In this document: positions 15,994 to 23,375 of the stretch, piece after piece
Numbering within the stretch: the stretch's first letter is position 1
Layout of the letters: every line of letters starts with the position of its first letter
DNA from: Actinomyces sp. HMSC035G02
Lineage (GTDB): Bacteria > Actinomycetota > Actinomycetes > Actinomycetales > Actinomycetaceae
Assembly: GCA_001838165.1 (NCBI GenBank)
Contig: KV835910.1
Location: forward strand, 46,981 to 105,423
Length of the DNA stretch: 58,443 bases
Direction: 5' to 3'
Program-made: the position numbers and the translations under genes
The notes under the pieces: generated by a model
Databases searched by the model: none
The model's input: only the letters and a program-made list of their open reading frames with translations
Told to the model about the DNA's origin: nothing

Positions 15994-17565
15994 GTGCTTC
16001 CCGTCTCGCAGCCAGACATGACACTGTCCGACCAGGAACTCTTCGGAGACGATCACCCGCACGATCACTGCGGGGTCTTCGGAGTATGGGCCCCGGGCGA
16101 GGACGTTTCCCGCCTGACCTACTTCTCCCTCTACGCCTTGCAACACCGCGGCCAACAGAGCGCCGGTATTGCGACGTCGAATGGCAAACAGATCCTCGTG
16201 TATAAGGATCAGGGCCTCGTCTCGCAGGTGTTCTCCGAGCAGTCCCTCCAGGGCCTGCGCGGCCACATCGCCCTGGGTCACGTCCGCTACGCGACGACCG
16301 GCGCGGACGTGTGGCGCAACGCCCAGCCGACGCTGGGCCCCACCCCCACGGGCACGCTCGCCCTGGCCCACAACGGCAACCTCACCAACACGGTCGAGCT
16401 GCGCGAGCTGGCCTCCGAGATCGCCGACGACGGCGAGGACTTCGAACGCGGCGCCTCCACCGACACCTCCCTCGTGACCGCGCTGCTGGGCATGGCTGAC
16501 CGCATCCCGGGGCCGACCCCCTTCATTGCGTCCCCGTCCGTGACGCCCGGGCACACGGGTGCGGACGAGGCCGCCCAGGCCTCGTCGGTTGCTGACGACC
16601 TCGAGCCCGCGCCCCTCGTCGGCGCCGCCCTGAAGGTCCTGCCGCGCATCAAGGGCGCGTTCTCCCTGGTCTTCATGGACGAGCACACGCTGTACGCTGC
16701 GCGCGACCCGCACGGTTACCGCCCGCTCGTGCTCGGCCGCCTGGCCTCCGGCTGGGTCGTCGCCTCCGAGACCGCCGCCCTGGACCTGTGCGGTGCGACC
16801 TTCGTGCGCGAGGTCGAGCCCGGCGAACTCATCTCGATCGACGCTTCGGGCGTGCACTCGCGCCGCTTCGCGGTGCGCCGCGCGAACACGTGCGTCTTCG
16901 AGTACGTGTACCTGGCCCGCCCCGACACGACGATCGGCGGGCGCCGCATCGTGGCCGCGCGCCACGAGATGGGCGCCGCCCTGGCGCGCGAGAACCCTGT
17001 CGAGGCAGACCTCGTGATCCCCACGCCCGACTCGGGCACGCCCGCCGCGATCGGCTACGCGCAGGAGTCCGGCATCCCCTTCGCCCAGGGCCTCGTGAAG
17101 AACGCGTACGTGGGCCGCACCTTCATTCAGCCCACGCAGTCCCTGCGTCAGCTGGGCATCCGCCTCAAGCTCAACCCGCTGCGCGAGGTCATCGAAGGCA
17201 AGCGCCTGGTCGTTATCGACGACTCGATCGTGCGCGGTAACACGCAGCGCGCGCTCGTCAAGATGCTGCGCGAGGCCGGGGCCGCCGAGGTGCACATCCG
17301 CATCTCGTCCCCGCCGGTGCTGTGGCCGTGCTTCTTCGGTATCGATTTCCCGACGCGCGCCGAGCTCATCGCCTCGTCCATGAGCGTCGAACAGGTGCGC
17401 GAATCCATCGGCGCCGACTCGCTGGCCTACCTGTCGATCGACGGCATGGTTGGCGCCACCGGACAGGGCACGTCCCTGTGCATCGGCTGCTTCACGGGCG
17501 AATACCCCGAGACGATCCCCGCCGGGACGCCCGTGCCCGGAACCCCCGAAGCCACCCCCTGCTAA
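15994..17565 (+). CDS. purF: Amidophosphoribosyltransferase (purine synthesis step 1)
   Basis: This 523-residue enzyme transfers the glutamine amide to PRPP, making phosphoribosylamine. The Ntn glutaminase domain begins at the conserved cysteine of HDHCGVFGVW, which is exposed by propeptide removal; LQHRGQQSAGIA and HNGNLTN follow. The phosphoribosyltransferase half has the PRPP loop VVIDDSIVRGNT, and a late CIGCFTGEYP is typical of the family. GTG 15994 has GGAGAG upstream; ATG 16018 is the alternative, without a clear ribosome site. A loop of roughly 35 residues between the glutaminase core and RIKGAFSLVFMDEH contains GADEAAQASS, an inverted pair of GACGAGGCC motifs. purM follows. Confidence 0.95.
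   Translation: MLPVSQPDMTLSDQELFGDDHPHDHCGVFGVWAPGEDVSRLTYFSLYALQHRGQQSAGIATSNGKQILVYKDQGLVSQVFSEQSLQGLRGHIALGHVRYATTGADVWRNAQPTLGPTPTGTLALAHNGNLTNTVELRELASEIADDGEDFERGASTDTSLVTALLGMADRIPGPTPFIASPSVTPGHTGADEAAQASSVADDLEPAPLVGAALKVLPRIKGAFSLVFMDEHTLYAARDPHGYRPLVLGRLASGWVVASETAALDLCGATFVREVEPGELISIDASGVHSRRFAVRRANTCVFEYVYLARPDTTIGGRRIVAARHEMGAALARENPVEADLVIPTPDSGTPAAIGYAQESGIPFAQGLVKNAYVGRTFIQPTQSLRQLGIRLKLNPLREVIEGKRLVVIDDSIVRGNTQRALVKMLREAGAAEVHIRISSPPVLWPCFFGIDFPTRAELIASSMSVEQVRESIGADSLAYLSIDGMVGATGQGTSLCIGCFTGEYPETIPAGTPVPGTPEATPC
16564..16586. repeat. Inverted GACGAGGCC pair inside purF
   Basis: GACGAGGCC (16564-16572), five bases, then GGCCTCGTC (16578-16586). It encodes ADEAAQASS in a loop that looks longer than in typical PurF proteins. 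Confidence 0.65.
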
Positions 17566-17665
17566 CCTCCACGCCCGCGACGCAACCCCTGCGCCGCGGG
17601 CGCTGTTCTCAACCCGAAAACCCAGACACGGCCTCGTCGAGCGCCATCCGCGAAAGGCACCACCC

Positions 17666-18826
17666 ATGACCGACACCCCCCTGGACTACGCGACCGCTGG
17701 CGTCGACACCGCTGCGGGCGACCGCGCCGTCGAACTGATGAAGAGCGCCGTCGCCGCCACCCACGACTCCACCGTCCTGGGTGCGACCGGCGGATTCGCC
17801 GGCATGGTTGACGCGTCGGCGCTGCTGGGCATGGAGAAGCCGCTGCTCGCGACCTCCACGGACGGCGTGGGTACGAAGATTGCGATCGCGCAGGCCATGG
17901 ACGTGCACGACACGATCGGCCAGGACCTGGTCGGCATGGTCGTCGACGACATCGTTGTGATCGGTGCGCGCCCGGTCCTCATGACCGACTACATCGCTTG
18001 CGGGCACGTGGTCCCCGAGCGCATCGCCGCGATCGTCACCGGCATCGCGCGCGCCTGCGAGGCCACGGGCACGCCCCTCATCGGCGGCGAGACCGCCGAG
18101 CACCCGGGCGTCATGGAACCCGACGACTACGACATCGCGGGCGCCGCGACCGGCGTCGTGGACGCCTCCAAGCTGCTCGGCCCCGAGCGCGTCGCCGACG
18201 GCGACGTCGTCATCGCCATGGCCTCCTCCGGCCTGCACTCCAACGGCTACTCGCTGGTGCGCTCGGTCGTCTCCCGCGTCGGTGCCTCGCTGGAGTCCCA
18301 CGTGGCCGAGTTCGGCCGCACCCTTGGCGAGGAGCTCCTCGAGCCCACCCGCCTGTACACGCGCCTGTGCCTGGACCTGGTCGAGCGCTTCGGCGTTGAG
18401 GGGATTCACGCCTACTCGCACGTGACCGGCGGCGGCCTGGCCGCGAACCTGTCGCGCGTGCTGCCCCAGGGGGCCATCGCGACCGTCGACCGCTCCACGT
18501 GGACCATCCCCGCCGTGTTCGACTGGGTGCGCCGCGGCGGCGACGTCACCTGGGTCGGCATGGAGGACTCCCTGAACCTGGGCGTCGGCATGGTCGCCGT
18601 CGTCTCGGCCTCCGTGGCCTCCGAGGTCCTGTCCGCGATCAACGAGGCCGGGGTGGCCGCGTGGGTCATGGGCTCCGTCACGTCGGCCGGCGCCGACGGT
18701 GTGGTCAGTGGGTTTGGCCCGGTGGCTGACCTGAGCGCGGATTCCTCCGGCGTGCGCCTCATCTCCGGCACGAAGGGCGTCCAGGCGGGCGCCGTGCTGC
18801 TGCACGGCGAGTACCGCGTCGGCTGA
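17666..18826 (+). CDS. purM: Phosphoribosylformylglycinamidine cyclo-ligase (AIR synthetase)
   Basis: This 386-residue enzyme closes the imidazole ring using ATP (FGAM to AIR). DYATAGVDTAAGDRAVELMK is the standard N-terminus, with STDGVGTKIAIA and GMVVDDIVVIGARP in the ATP/metal region, GETAEHPGVM in the core, and SSGLHSNGYSLVR and HVTGGGLAANL in the second half. ATG 17666 has GAAAGG seven bases upstream; the longer frame runs over the purF end. The gap after purF is 100 bp and contains one GGCCTCGTC motif. It acts downstream of the PurSQL complex encoded 36 kb away. Confidence 0.95.
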   Translation: MTDTPLDYATAGVDTAAGDRAVELMKSAVAATHDSTVLGATGGFAGMVDASALLGMEKPLLATSTDGVGTKIAIAQAMDVHDTIGQDLVGMVVDDIVVIGARPVLMTDYIACGHVVPERIAAIVTGIARACEATGTPLIGGETAEHPGVMEPDDYDIAGAATGVVDASKLLGPERVADGDVVIAMASSGLHSNGYSLVRSVVSRVGASLESHVAEFGRTLGEELLEPTRLYTRLCLDLVERFGVEGIHAYSHVTGGGLAANLSRVLPQGAIATVDRSTWTIPAVFDWVRRGGDVTWVGMEDSLNLGVGMVAVVSASVASEVLSAINEAGVAAWVMGSVTSAGADGVVSGFGPVADLSADSSGVRLISGTKGVQAGAVLLHGEYRVG

Positions 18827-18842
18827 GCGGGTACGCCAAAGC

Positions 18843-18865
18843 GGCGGACCGGTTCCCGGTCCGCC
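18843..18865. terminator. Hairpin between purM and the DUF3073 gene
   Basis: A 10-bp perfect stem GGCGGACCGG/CCGGTCCGCC with a 3-base loop sits between the convergent ends. There is no T-run, so its strength as a terminator is uncertain. Confidence 0.5.
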
Positions 18866-18879
18866 GTGTGGCTGAGCCG

Positions 18880-19158
18880 TTACTTAGTGGAGGATCCGCC
18901 CGTCCAGAAGGACTCATCGAGCTGCTTCGGATCGATGTCGTCTTCCTCTGCGGGCATCTCGGCGAAGTCGGCGTATTTCGAGTAGAGGTCGTCGTCGATC
19001 GCATCGTCCTCTTCGGGCTCGTCCGCCGGCACGTGTGCCAGGTACGAGTCCTCATCCGCCAGCTCGCGCTGAAGTGCGTTTAGGTCGGTGTCGGGGCTGA
19101 AATACTTCAGCTTCCGAGCGACTTTCATCTGCTTAGCCTTTTGACGGCCGCGCCCCAT
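18880..19158 (-). CDS. DUF3073 protein
   Basis: This is a 92-residue small, highly charged protein. It begins with the signature MGRGRQKAKQMKVARKLKYF followed by SPDTDLNALQRELA, which is diagnostic of DUF3073, a family restricted to actinobacteria and commonly found near purM. The first 20 residues are strongly basic and the rest strongly acidic, ending in SFWTGGSSTK. Function is not known; the basic end could contact nucleic acid, which is speculation. Upstream on its strand TATGAT (19238-19233) may be its -10. Confidence 0.93.
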   Translation of the reverse strand: MGRGRQKAKQMKVARKLKYFSPDTDLNALQRELADEDSYLAHVPADEPEEDDAIDDDLYSKYADFAEMPAEEDDIDPKQLDESFWTGGSSTK

Positions 19159-19332
19159 GGCGTCGACCCCCTCCGCGTCGTTCGGGTCCGCGTGAAGCGG
19201 TTCCCTGGGTGTTCAAAATGTTTCGTGGGACCATCATAGCTAATGACAGGCCTTGACCTCACCTTGGATTGGGTTTTGCGCGCTCAGCGGAGCGAGTCCA
19301 GGAGCGCGGAAGCCCACGAAACTGGGGAAACA

Positions 19333-19378
19333 GAACCGGCGCAACCCGTGGCCAGTGTGGCCGGAGTTACGCCGGTTC
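19333..19378 (-). terminator. Terminator hairpin downstream of the DUF3618 gene
   Basis: A 9-bp outer stem (19370-19378 with 19333-19341) encloses an inner TGGCC/GGCCA hairpin, and a short T-containing stretch follows on the minus strand. It lies 15 bp after the DUF3618 stop. Confidence 0.5.
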
Positions 19379-19392
19379 GCGTCAGTTGGTGC

Positions 19393-19821
19393 TTACAGCG
19401 CCTCGGTCACATCGGACTTGAGGGCCTGAAGCGTGTGCGCGGCGGCCTCGCGGGCGGCGCGGCGGGCCTCGCGACGGGAGCGACGCGACGAGCGGGTCGC
19501 CAGCAGGACGATCACGCCGATGGCGCCGACTGCGGATAGGGCGACGACGCCGACCTTCTTGATGGCCTCGGCGTTACCACCGGCGGCGTCCTGCAGAGTC
19601 AGCGACGCGGACTGCTTGAAGGACGCGAAGCGGGCGCTGGCCTCTTCCTTCGCCTCCTGGGCGAGGGCCGCGGGCTGCACGCGCGCGTACAGCTGGTCGA
19701 TCGTGGCGGCCAGCTCGGCGCGCTGACGCTCGAGGTCGGCGGTGATCTGGGCTTCCGTGCGCTGCTCGGCGGGGGCGGCCTCGCCGACGGTCACGTTACG
19801 CGTATCGAGGTTGGTGCTCAC
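19393..19821 (-). CDS. DUF3618 membrane protein
   Basis: This is a 142-residue protein. The first part is a charged helix matching DUF3618 (RTEAQITADLERQRAELAAT followed by IDQLYARVQP). One membrane helix follows near residues 90-112 (VVALSAVGAIGVIVLLAT), then an Arg-rich cytosolic tail (RSSRRSRREARRAAREAA). DUF3618 proteins usually sit beside a putative actinobacterial holin, as here. The GTG start overlaps the holin-like stop by 4 bp. Function is unknown; envelope association is inferred from the helix and context. Confidence 0.85.
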   Translation of the reverse strand: MSTNLDTRNVTVGEAAPAEQRTEAQITADLERQRAELAATIDQLYARVQPAALAQEAKEEASARFASFKQSASLTLQDAAGGNAEAIKKVGVVALSAVGAIGVIVLLATRSSRRSRREARRAAREAAAHTLQALKSDVTEAL

Positions 19822-20264
19822 TTGCCCAGTCCCTTCTGGATGGCTTCCTTGGTGGCGGCGACCGACGCGGCCGGGTCGGGGCGGTGGGCCTGCGCGCTCT
19901 TCAGGGAGCTGGCACCCACGAGCGCGAGGATCAGCACGATCAGGAGGAGGATGCCGACGACGATCAGCGACGCCGCCCACGCGGGGACGACGAGCTCGAG
20001 GGCGACCTCGATCGTGTGGAAGACCCACCCCAGCAGGTAGAGCGCGAAGACCGCGGCGGCCACGAGGAGGCCGATGCCCTTACTGCTCTTGGACGCAAAG
20101 GCGCGCAGCTTCGCCTTGTTGAGCTCGATCTCGCCGCGGATGATGCTGGAGATCTGGCCGGTGACCGACGCGAAGAGGGCGCCGATGCTGGGACGCGCCT
20201 CGCCGGCGGCGGGTGCGGGGGCAGCGGGCGGGTACTGCCCGGGCTGGGGGGTGGGCTGAGTCAT
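19818..20264 (-). CDS. Putative actinobacterial Holin-X family (phage holin-like) membrane protein
   Basis: This is a 148-residue protein with a Pro/Gly/Ala-rich start, an amphipathic segment (SIGALFASVTGQISSIIRGE then IELNKAKLRAFASKSSKGIG) and two membrane helices near residues 67-90 and 98-120. This is the Holin_X/Phage_holin_3_6 layout. Despite the name these are chromosomal genes in most actinobacteria and need not be phage-derived; no phage genes are near. It is co-transcribed with the DUF3618 gene, and the pair probably acts in the cell envelope. Confidence 0.85.
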   Translation of the reverse strand: MTQPTPQPGQYPPAAPAPAAGEARPSIGALFASVTGQISSIIRGEIELNKAKLRAFASKSSKGIGLLVAAAVFALYLLGWVFHTIEVALELVVPAWAASLIVVGILLLIVLILALVGASSLKSAQAHRPDPAASVAATKEAIQKGLGK

Positions 20265-20356
20265 GGATGCTCCTGTGCGTACGGGTGAACGAGGCGATGC
20301 CTCGCCTGATACGCCTAGTGTCTCACGAAGAATGGCGGCTCGCAGTGACCGTTACG

Positions 20357-21988
20357 TTACTCCTGCGGGGCGATTGAGCCGGGCAGGTCGGAGAGGATCT
20401 TGCGGGCGCGCACGACCAGGTCGGAGACCTCGGGCTCGGCCAGGGCCGGGTCCTCGGCTTCGACGACGGGGATGCCGCGCATCGCGGTCTCGGTGCGGGG
20501 CTCGGGCGAGGCCTGGGGGACCTCGGTTGCCTGGGTTGCGTGGACGGGTGTTGCCTCCACGCGGGTGGTCGCCGCGTCCAGGGCGGCCTCGGCGGGGTCG
20601 GTTTCCTCGGGTTCGGAGGGCTGCTGCGCGTTCGCGGTCTGCGCCCCGGCCTCGTCGGTGGCGGCGAGCGGGTGCCACGCGGGGGCCGAGGCGGCCTCGG
20701 TGGGGGAGATGACCTCGTCGAAGGAGGCGGGCAACGCCGAGGGGATCGGGCCGAGGAGGGCCTTGGGGTCCTCGGGGTTGGCCTCCAGGGAGGCGGCGAT
20801 GATCGCGGCGGACGGGTTGGGGGCGTCGAGGGCGACCCGGCCGTTCGTCAGGAGGATCGCGCGGTCGGAGGCGGCCGCGACCTCGGCGTTCGGGGTCGCG
20901 ATGACGACCGCGCAGCCCGCGTTCGCGAGGGACCGCAGGAGGGGGCCGAGCTCTTCGCGCGCGGCGGCGGGCAGGGAGACCGGGTCTTCGACGAGGAAGA
21001 CCTCGGCGCCGGACACGATCGCGCGGGCGATGAGGGCCTTGAAGCGCTCCCACTCGGAGAGCTCGGAGGGGTGGACCTCGACGCGCTGGGCGAGGCCCGT
21101 GATCTGCAGGGCGCCCACGAGGTTGTCCCAGTCGGCGACGGAGCCCGTCGCGGACAGGGGCGCGAGGATGTTCTGGCGGATCGTCAGGGACTCGTCGAGC
21201 GGGGAGTCCGCGCGGATCAGCGCGACCGAGCCGATGCGGCCCGCGAGGCGCGCCGCCAGGGAGCGCGAGGGCGCGGCGACGATACGGCCGGCCTGCGGCT
21301 CCTCGAGGCCCGCGAGGATCAGGAAGAGGGCGCGGGCGCGGCGGCCCGTCGGGTCCAGGATCGCGCTCAGCGAGCGGGCGCGGAAGCCCAGGTCGACATT
21401 GGCGAGGAGGACCGCGCCGGTCACGTGGTCCGTGTAGGTCAGGCCCAGGCCGGCGACCTGGACGCGGCCGCCGCGGCCCTTCGCGGAGAAGGAACGGCGC
21501 GAGCGGTACCAGGGGCGCGGCTCGACGGGCGGCAGGTGCACGGGGGCGGCGACGGCGATCTCGTTGCGGGGCGTCGCCGAGGCTGGGGCGGGGTCCGCGA
21601 CCGCGTCCGCGTTCTGTGCGTGCGCGGGTGCATCTGTGGTCTCGGTGGTGTCGGTGACTGTCTCGGCGGTGGCTGTGGTCGCTGCGGTTTCGAGCGCGGC
21701 GGGGGTGGCCTCGGCCTCGTTCTGGGGCAGGAGGGGGCCGTCGGACACGAGGGTTTCCTGAGGGTCCTGCACGCCGTCGGCGGCGGCGGGGGCGTCGGCC
21801 TCGTGGGTGGCGCCGCTGAGGATCTCCTCGAACGACGAGAGGGCGCTGCGCTGGGCGGGCACCTCGTCGGAGGTGTGGGCGGGGGTCGAGGCGGCTCGCT
21901 CGGCACCGGTGCGCGCGGCGTCGGCCGTCACGTCGGCCAGCTCCCGGCTGTCCGAGCCATGCAGGTTTTCACGCGGGTCATTCGACAT
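20357..21988 (-). CDS. Degenerate ABC-ATPase-like protein with long disordered tails
   Basis: This is a 543-residue protein. Residues 1-170 and 390-543 are Ala/Thr/Glu-rich and probably disordered. Residues 175-385 follow the ABC ATPase order, but the key motifs are eroded. The Walker A position reads DPTGRRAR (212-219) with no GKS/T lysine. The signature position is LSEWE (310-314) instead of LSGGQ. The Walker B-like EVFLVEDP (329-336) is partly kept. ATP hydrolysis is therefore unlikely, and it may be a scaffold or a regulator of a real ABC transporter. No permease is adjacent. One linker (TDEAGAQTA) holds the second copy of the 23-bp repeat. Confidence 0.75.
   Translation of the reverse strand: MSNDPRENLHGSDSRELADVTADAARTGAERAASTPAHTSDEVPAQRSALSSFEEILSGATHEADAPAAADGVQDPQETLVSDGPLLPQNEAEATPAALETAATTATAETVTDTTETTDAPAHAQNADAVADPAPASATPRNEIAVAAPVHLPPVEPRPWYRSRRSFSAKGRGGRVQVAGLGLTYTDHVTGAVLLANVDLGFRARSLSAILDPTGRRARALFLILAGLEEPQAGRIVAAPSRSLAARLAGRIGSVALIRADSPLDESLTIRQNILAPLSATGSVADWDNLVGALQITGLAQRVEVHPSELSEWERFKALIARAIVSGAEVFLVEDPVSLPAAAREELGPLLRSLANAGCAVVIATPNAEVAAASDRAILLTNGRVALDAPNPSAAIIAASLEANPEDPKALLGPIPSALPASFDEVISPTEAASAPAWHPLAATDEAGAQTANAQQPSEPEETDPAEAALDAATTRVEATPVHATQATEVPQASPEPRTETAMRGIPVVEAEDPALAEPEVSDLVVRARKILSDLPGSIAPQE
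20634..20656. repeat. 23-bp repeat, copy 2 (in the ABC-like gene)
   Basis: Identical over 23 bp to 13773-13795 and in the same reading phase, encoding DEAGAQTA within a disordered tail. Confidence 0.7.
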
Positions 21989-22243
21989 GCCCCCATTGTT
22001 TCAGGATCGCGCCCCATGTGTCGCAGTGGCGCGCGGAAGTGGGTGGGGTGGATGGCTGTGATCTCTTGGAAACTGGTCGCAGCCTGCATCTTCGCGTTCG
22101 TTACGAGGTGAGATTGAATGGCTATGTTACGGACATGTTAGGACTGGCGGTGGCATCTGTGCAAAGAGTCGTTGAAATTGTTGCCCAGAACCGACTATAG
22201 GGTTACATGGGAAGCGTATACTGGCCCGGACAAAGGAGTTCTC

Positions 22244-23281
22244 ATGCCAGATACGCACCTGCAAGCCCTGTCGAACGCGCAAACGATCCGCGAATCGAAG
22301 GGACGCAGTATCATCGCCTTCCCTGACACGTACTGCGTGATCGACGTCGAGACCACTGGGCGTAGCCCCCAGTGGGACCACATCATCGAAGTGGCAGCCG
22401 TCAAGATCTCCGACGGTCGGGAGACTGGTCGTTTCAGCTCGCTGATCCAACCGCCGAGCATGCCGGGCGGGACCTACGTCGATGAGTTTATAGCGGCGCT
22501 GACGGGCATTACCGATGAGATGCTCGCGGGTGCTCCATTTGCTCCCGACGTGCTCGCGGAGTTAGCAGCCTTTGTTGGGGATGTGCCCGTCGTCGGCCAC
22601 TACGTCGGCTTTGACATCAACTTTATCTACGATTCCTTCGACCGCTACCTGGACCGGCCGTTCTCCAACGACTACATTGACACCTTGCGTCTCTCGCGCA
22701 AGCTGCATCCCGAGATGTCCCATCATCGCCTGGCTGACCTCGTTGAGCTCTTCGATGTTGCGCACAACGACGCTCACCGCGCCATGGGTGATGTCGAGGC
22801 AACCGCCGAGTGCTTCGCACGCCTTAAGGCTGAAGCCCTCGAACGTCACGGAAGCGAAGAGGGATTTCAAGAACTATTCCGCTCGAAGCATACGAGGCGT
22901 CGCTCGGTGTCTGAGGGACGTCACACGGGTGGCAACCACAGCGTCAAGGCCGCCGATATTCAGGGCGACACCCAGAAAATCGACGAGGACAGCCCGATCT
23001 TCGGGTGCGCTTGCGTCTTCACGGGCAAGCTCGAGAAATTCAGCCGTGCCGAAGCCATGCAGATCGTCGCCGACCTGGGCGGCATCAACCAGGACGGCGT
23101 CACCAAGACGACGCGCTATCTGATCCTCGGCAACAACGACTACTGCAGTGCGATCAAAGACGGCAAGAGCAACAAACAGAAGAAGGCCGAAAAGTGGGCC
23201 CTCAAGGGTTCTGGAATCGAAATCCTCCCGGAGACCGCCTTCTACGACATGCTCGGAGAGGAACTCCTGAGGGGTCACTAG
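22244..23281 (+). CDS. DnaQ-like 3'-5' exonuclease fused to a BRCT domain
   Basis: This is a 345-residue protein. The N-terminal DEDDh exonuclease carries D34 and E36 (VIDVETTG), D124 (GHYVGFDINF), and H178/D183 (NDAHRAMGDVEAT), so all catalytic acids and the general base are present. A BRCT domain starts near residue 252 (FGCACVFTGKLEKFSRAEAM then QIVADLGG), like those of NAD-dependent ligases and replication clamp-loader proteins, and should bind DNA ends or phosphoprotein. ATG 22244 has AAGGAG six bases upstream. The architecture suggests proofreading or repair-associated end trimming separate from Pol III. The upstream 255 bp are shared with the divergent ABC-like gene; TATACT at 22217-22222 is a possible -10. 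Confidence 0.9.
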   Translation: MPDTHLQALSNAQTIRESKGRSIIAFPDTYCVIDVETTGRSPQWDHIIEVAAVKISDGRETGRFSSLIQPPSMPGGTYVDEFIAALTGITDEMLAGAPFAPDVLAELAAFVGDVPVVGHYVGFDINFIYDSFDRYLDRPFSNDYIDTLRLSRKLHPEMSHHRLADLVELFDVAHNDAHRAMGDVEATAECFARLKAEALERHGSEEGFQELFRSKHTRRRSVSEGRHTGGNHSVKAADIQGDTQKIDEDSPIFGCACVFTGKLEKFSRAEAMQIVADLGGINQDGVTKTTRYLILGNNDYCSAIKDGKSNKQKKAEKWALKGSGIEILPETAFYDMLGEELLRGH

Positions 23282-23303
23282 GGACACCTTGAGCGTATGA
23301 CTT

Positions 23304-23333
23304 GCCCCGACCTCGTCGATACGAGGCCGGGGC
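23304..23333. terminator. Hairpin built on the GACGAGGCC-type motif between convergent genes
   Basis: GCCCCGACCTCGT and ACGAGGCCGGGGC form a 13-bp stem with one mismatch and a CGAT loop, just after the exonuclease stop. There is no T-run. It may act as a terminator or simply be another member of the dispersed repeat. Confidence 0.5.
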
Positions 23334-23375
23334 ACGGTGCTTCAGATGCCTCCCCTCACGCGGAGGGCAGGACGG

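Noticed and set aside
14184..16019. Long minus-strand frame overlapping the Fe-S reductase
   Set aside because: It is Arg/Pro/His-rich and out of phase with the reductase, whose cysteine clusters are unmistakable.
19243..19539. 98-codon plus-strand frame upstream of the DUF3618 end
   Set aside because: It overlaps the convergent DUF3618 gene and its terminator hairpin and has no family signal.
19818..20264. Prophage remnant, because of the holin-like protein
   Set aside because: Holin-X/DUF3618 pairs are ordinary chromosomal genes in actinobacteria and no other phage gene is present.
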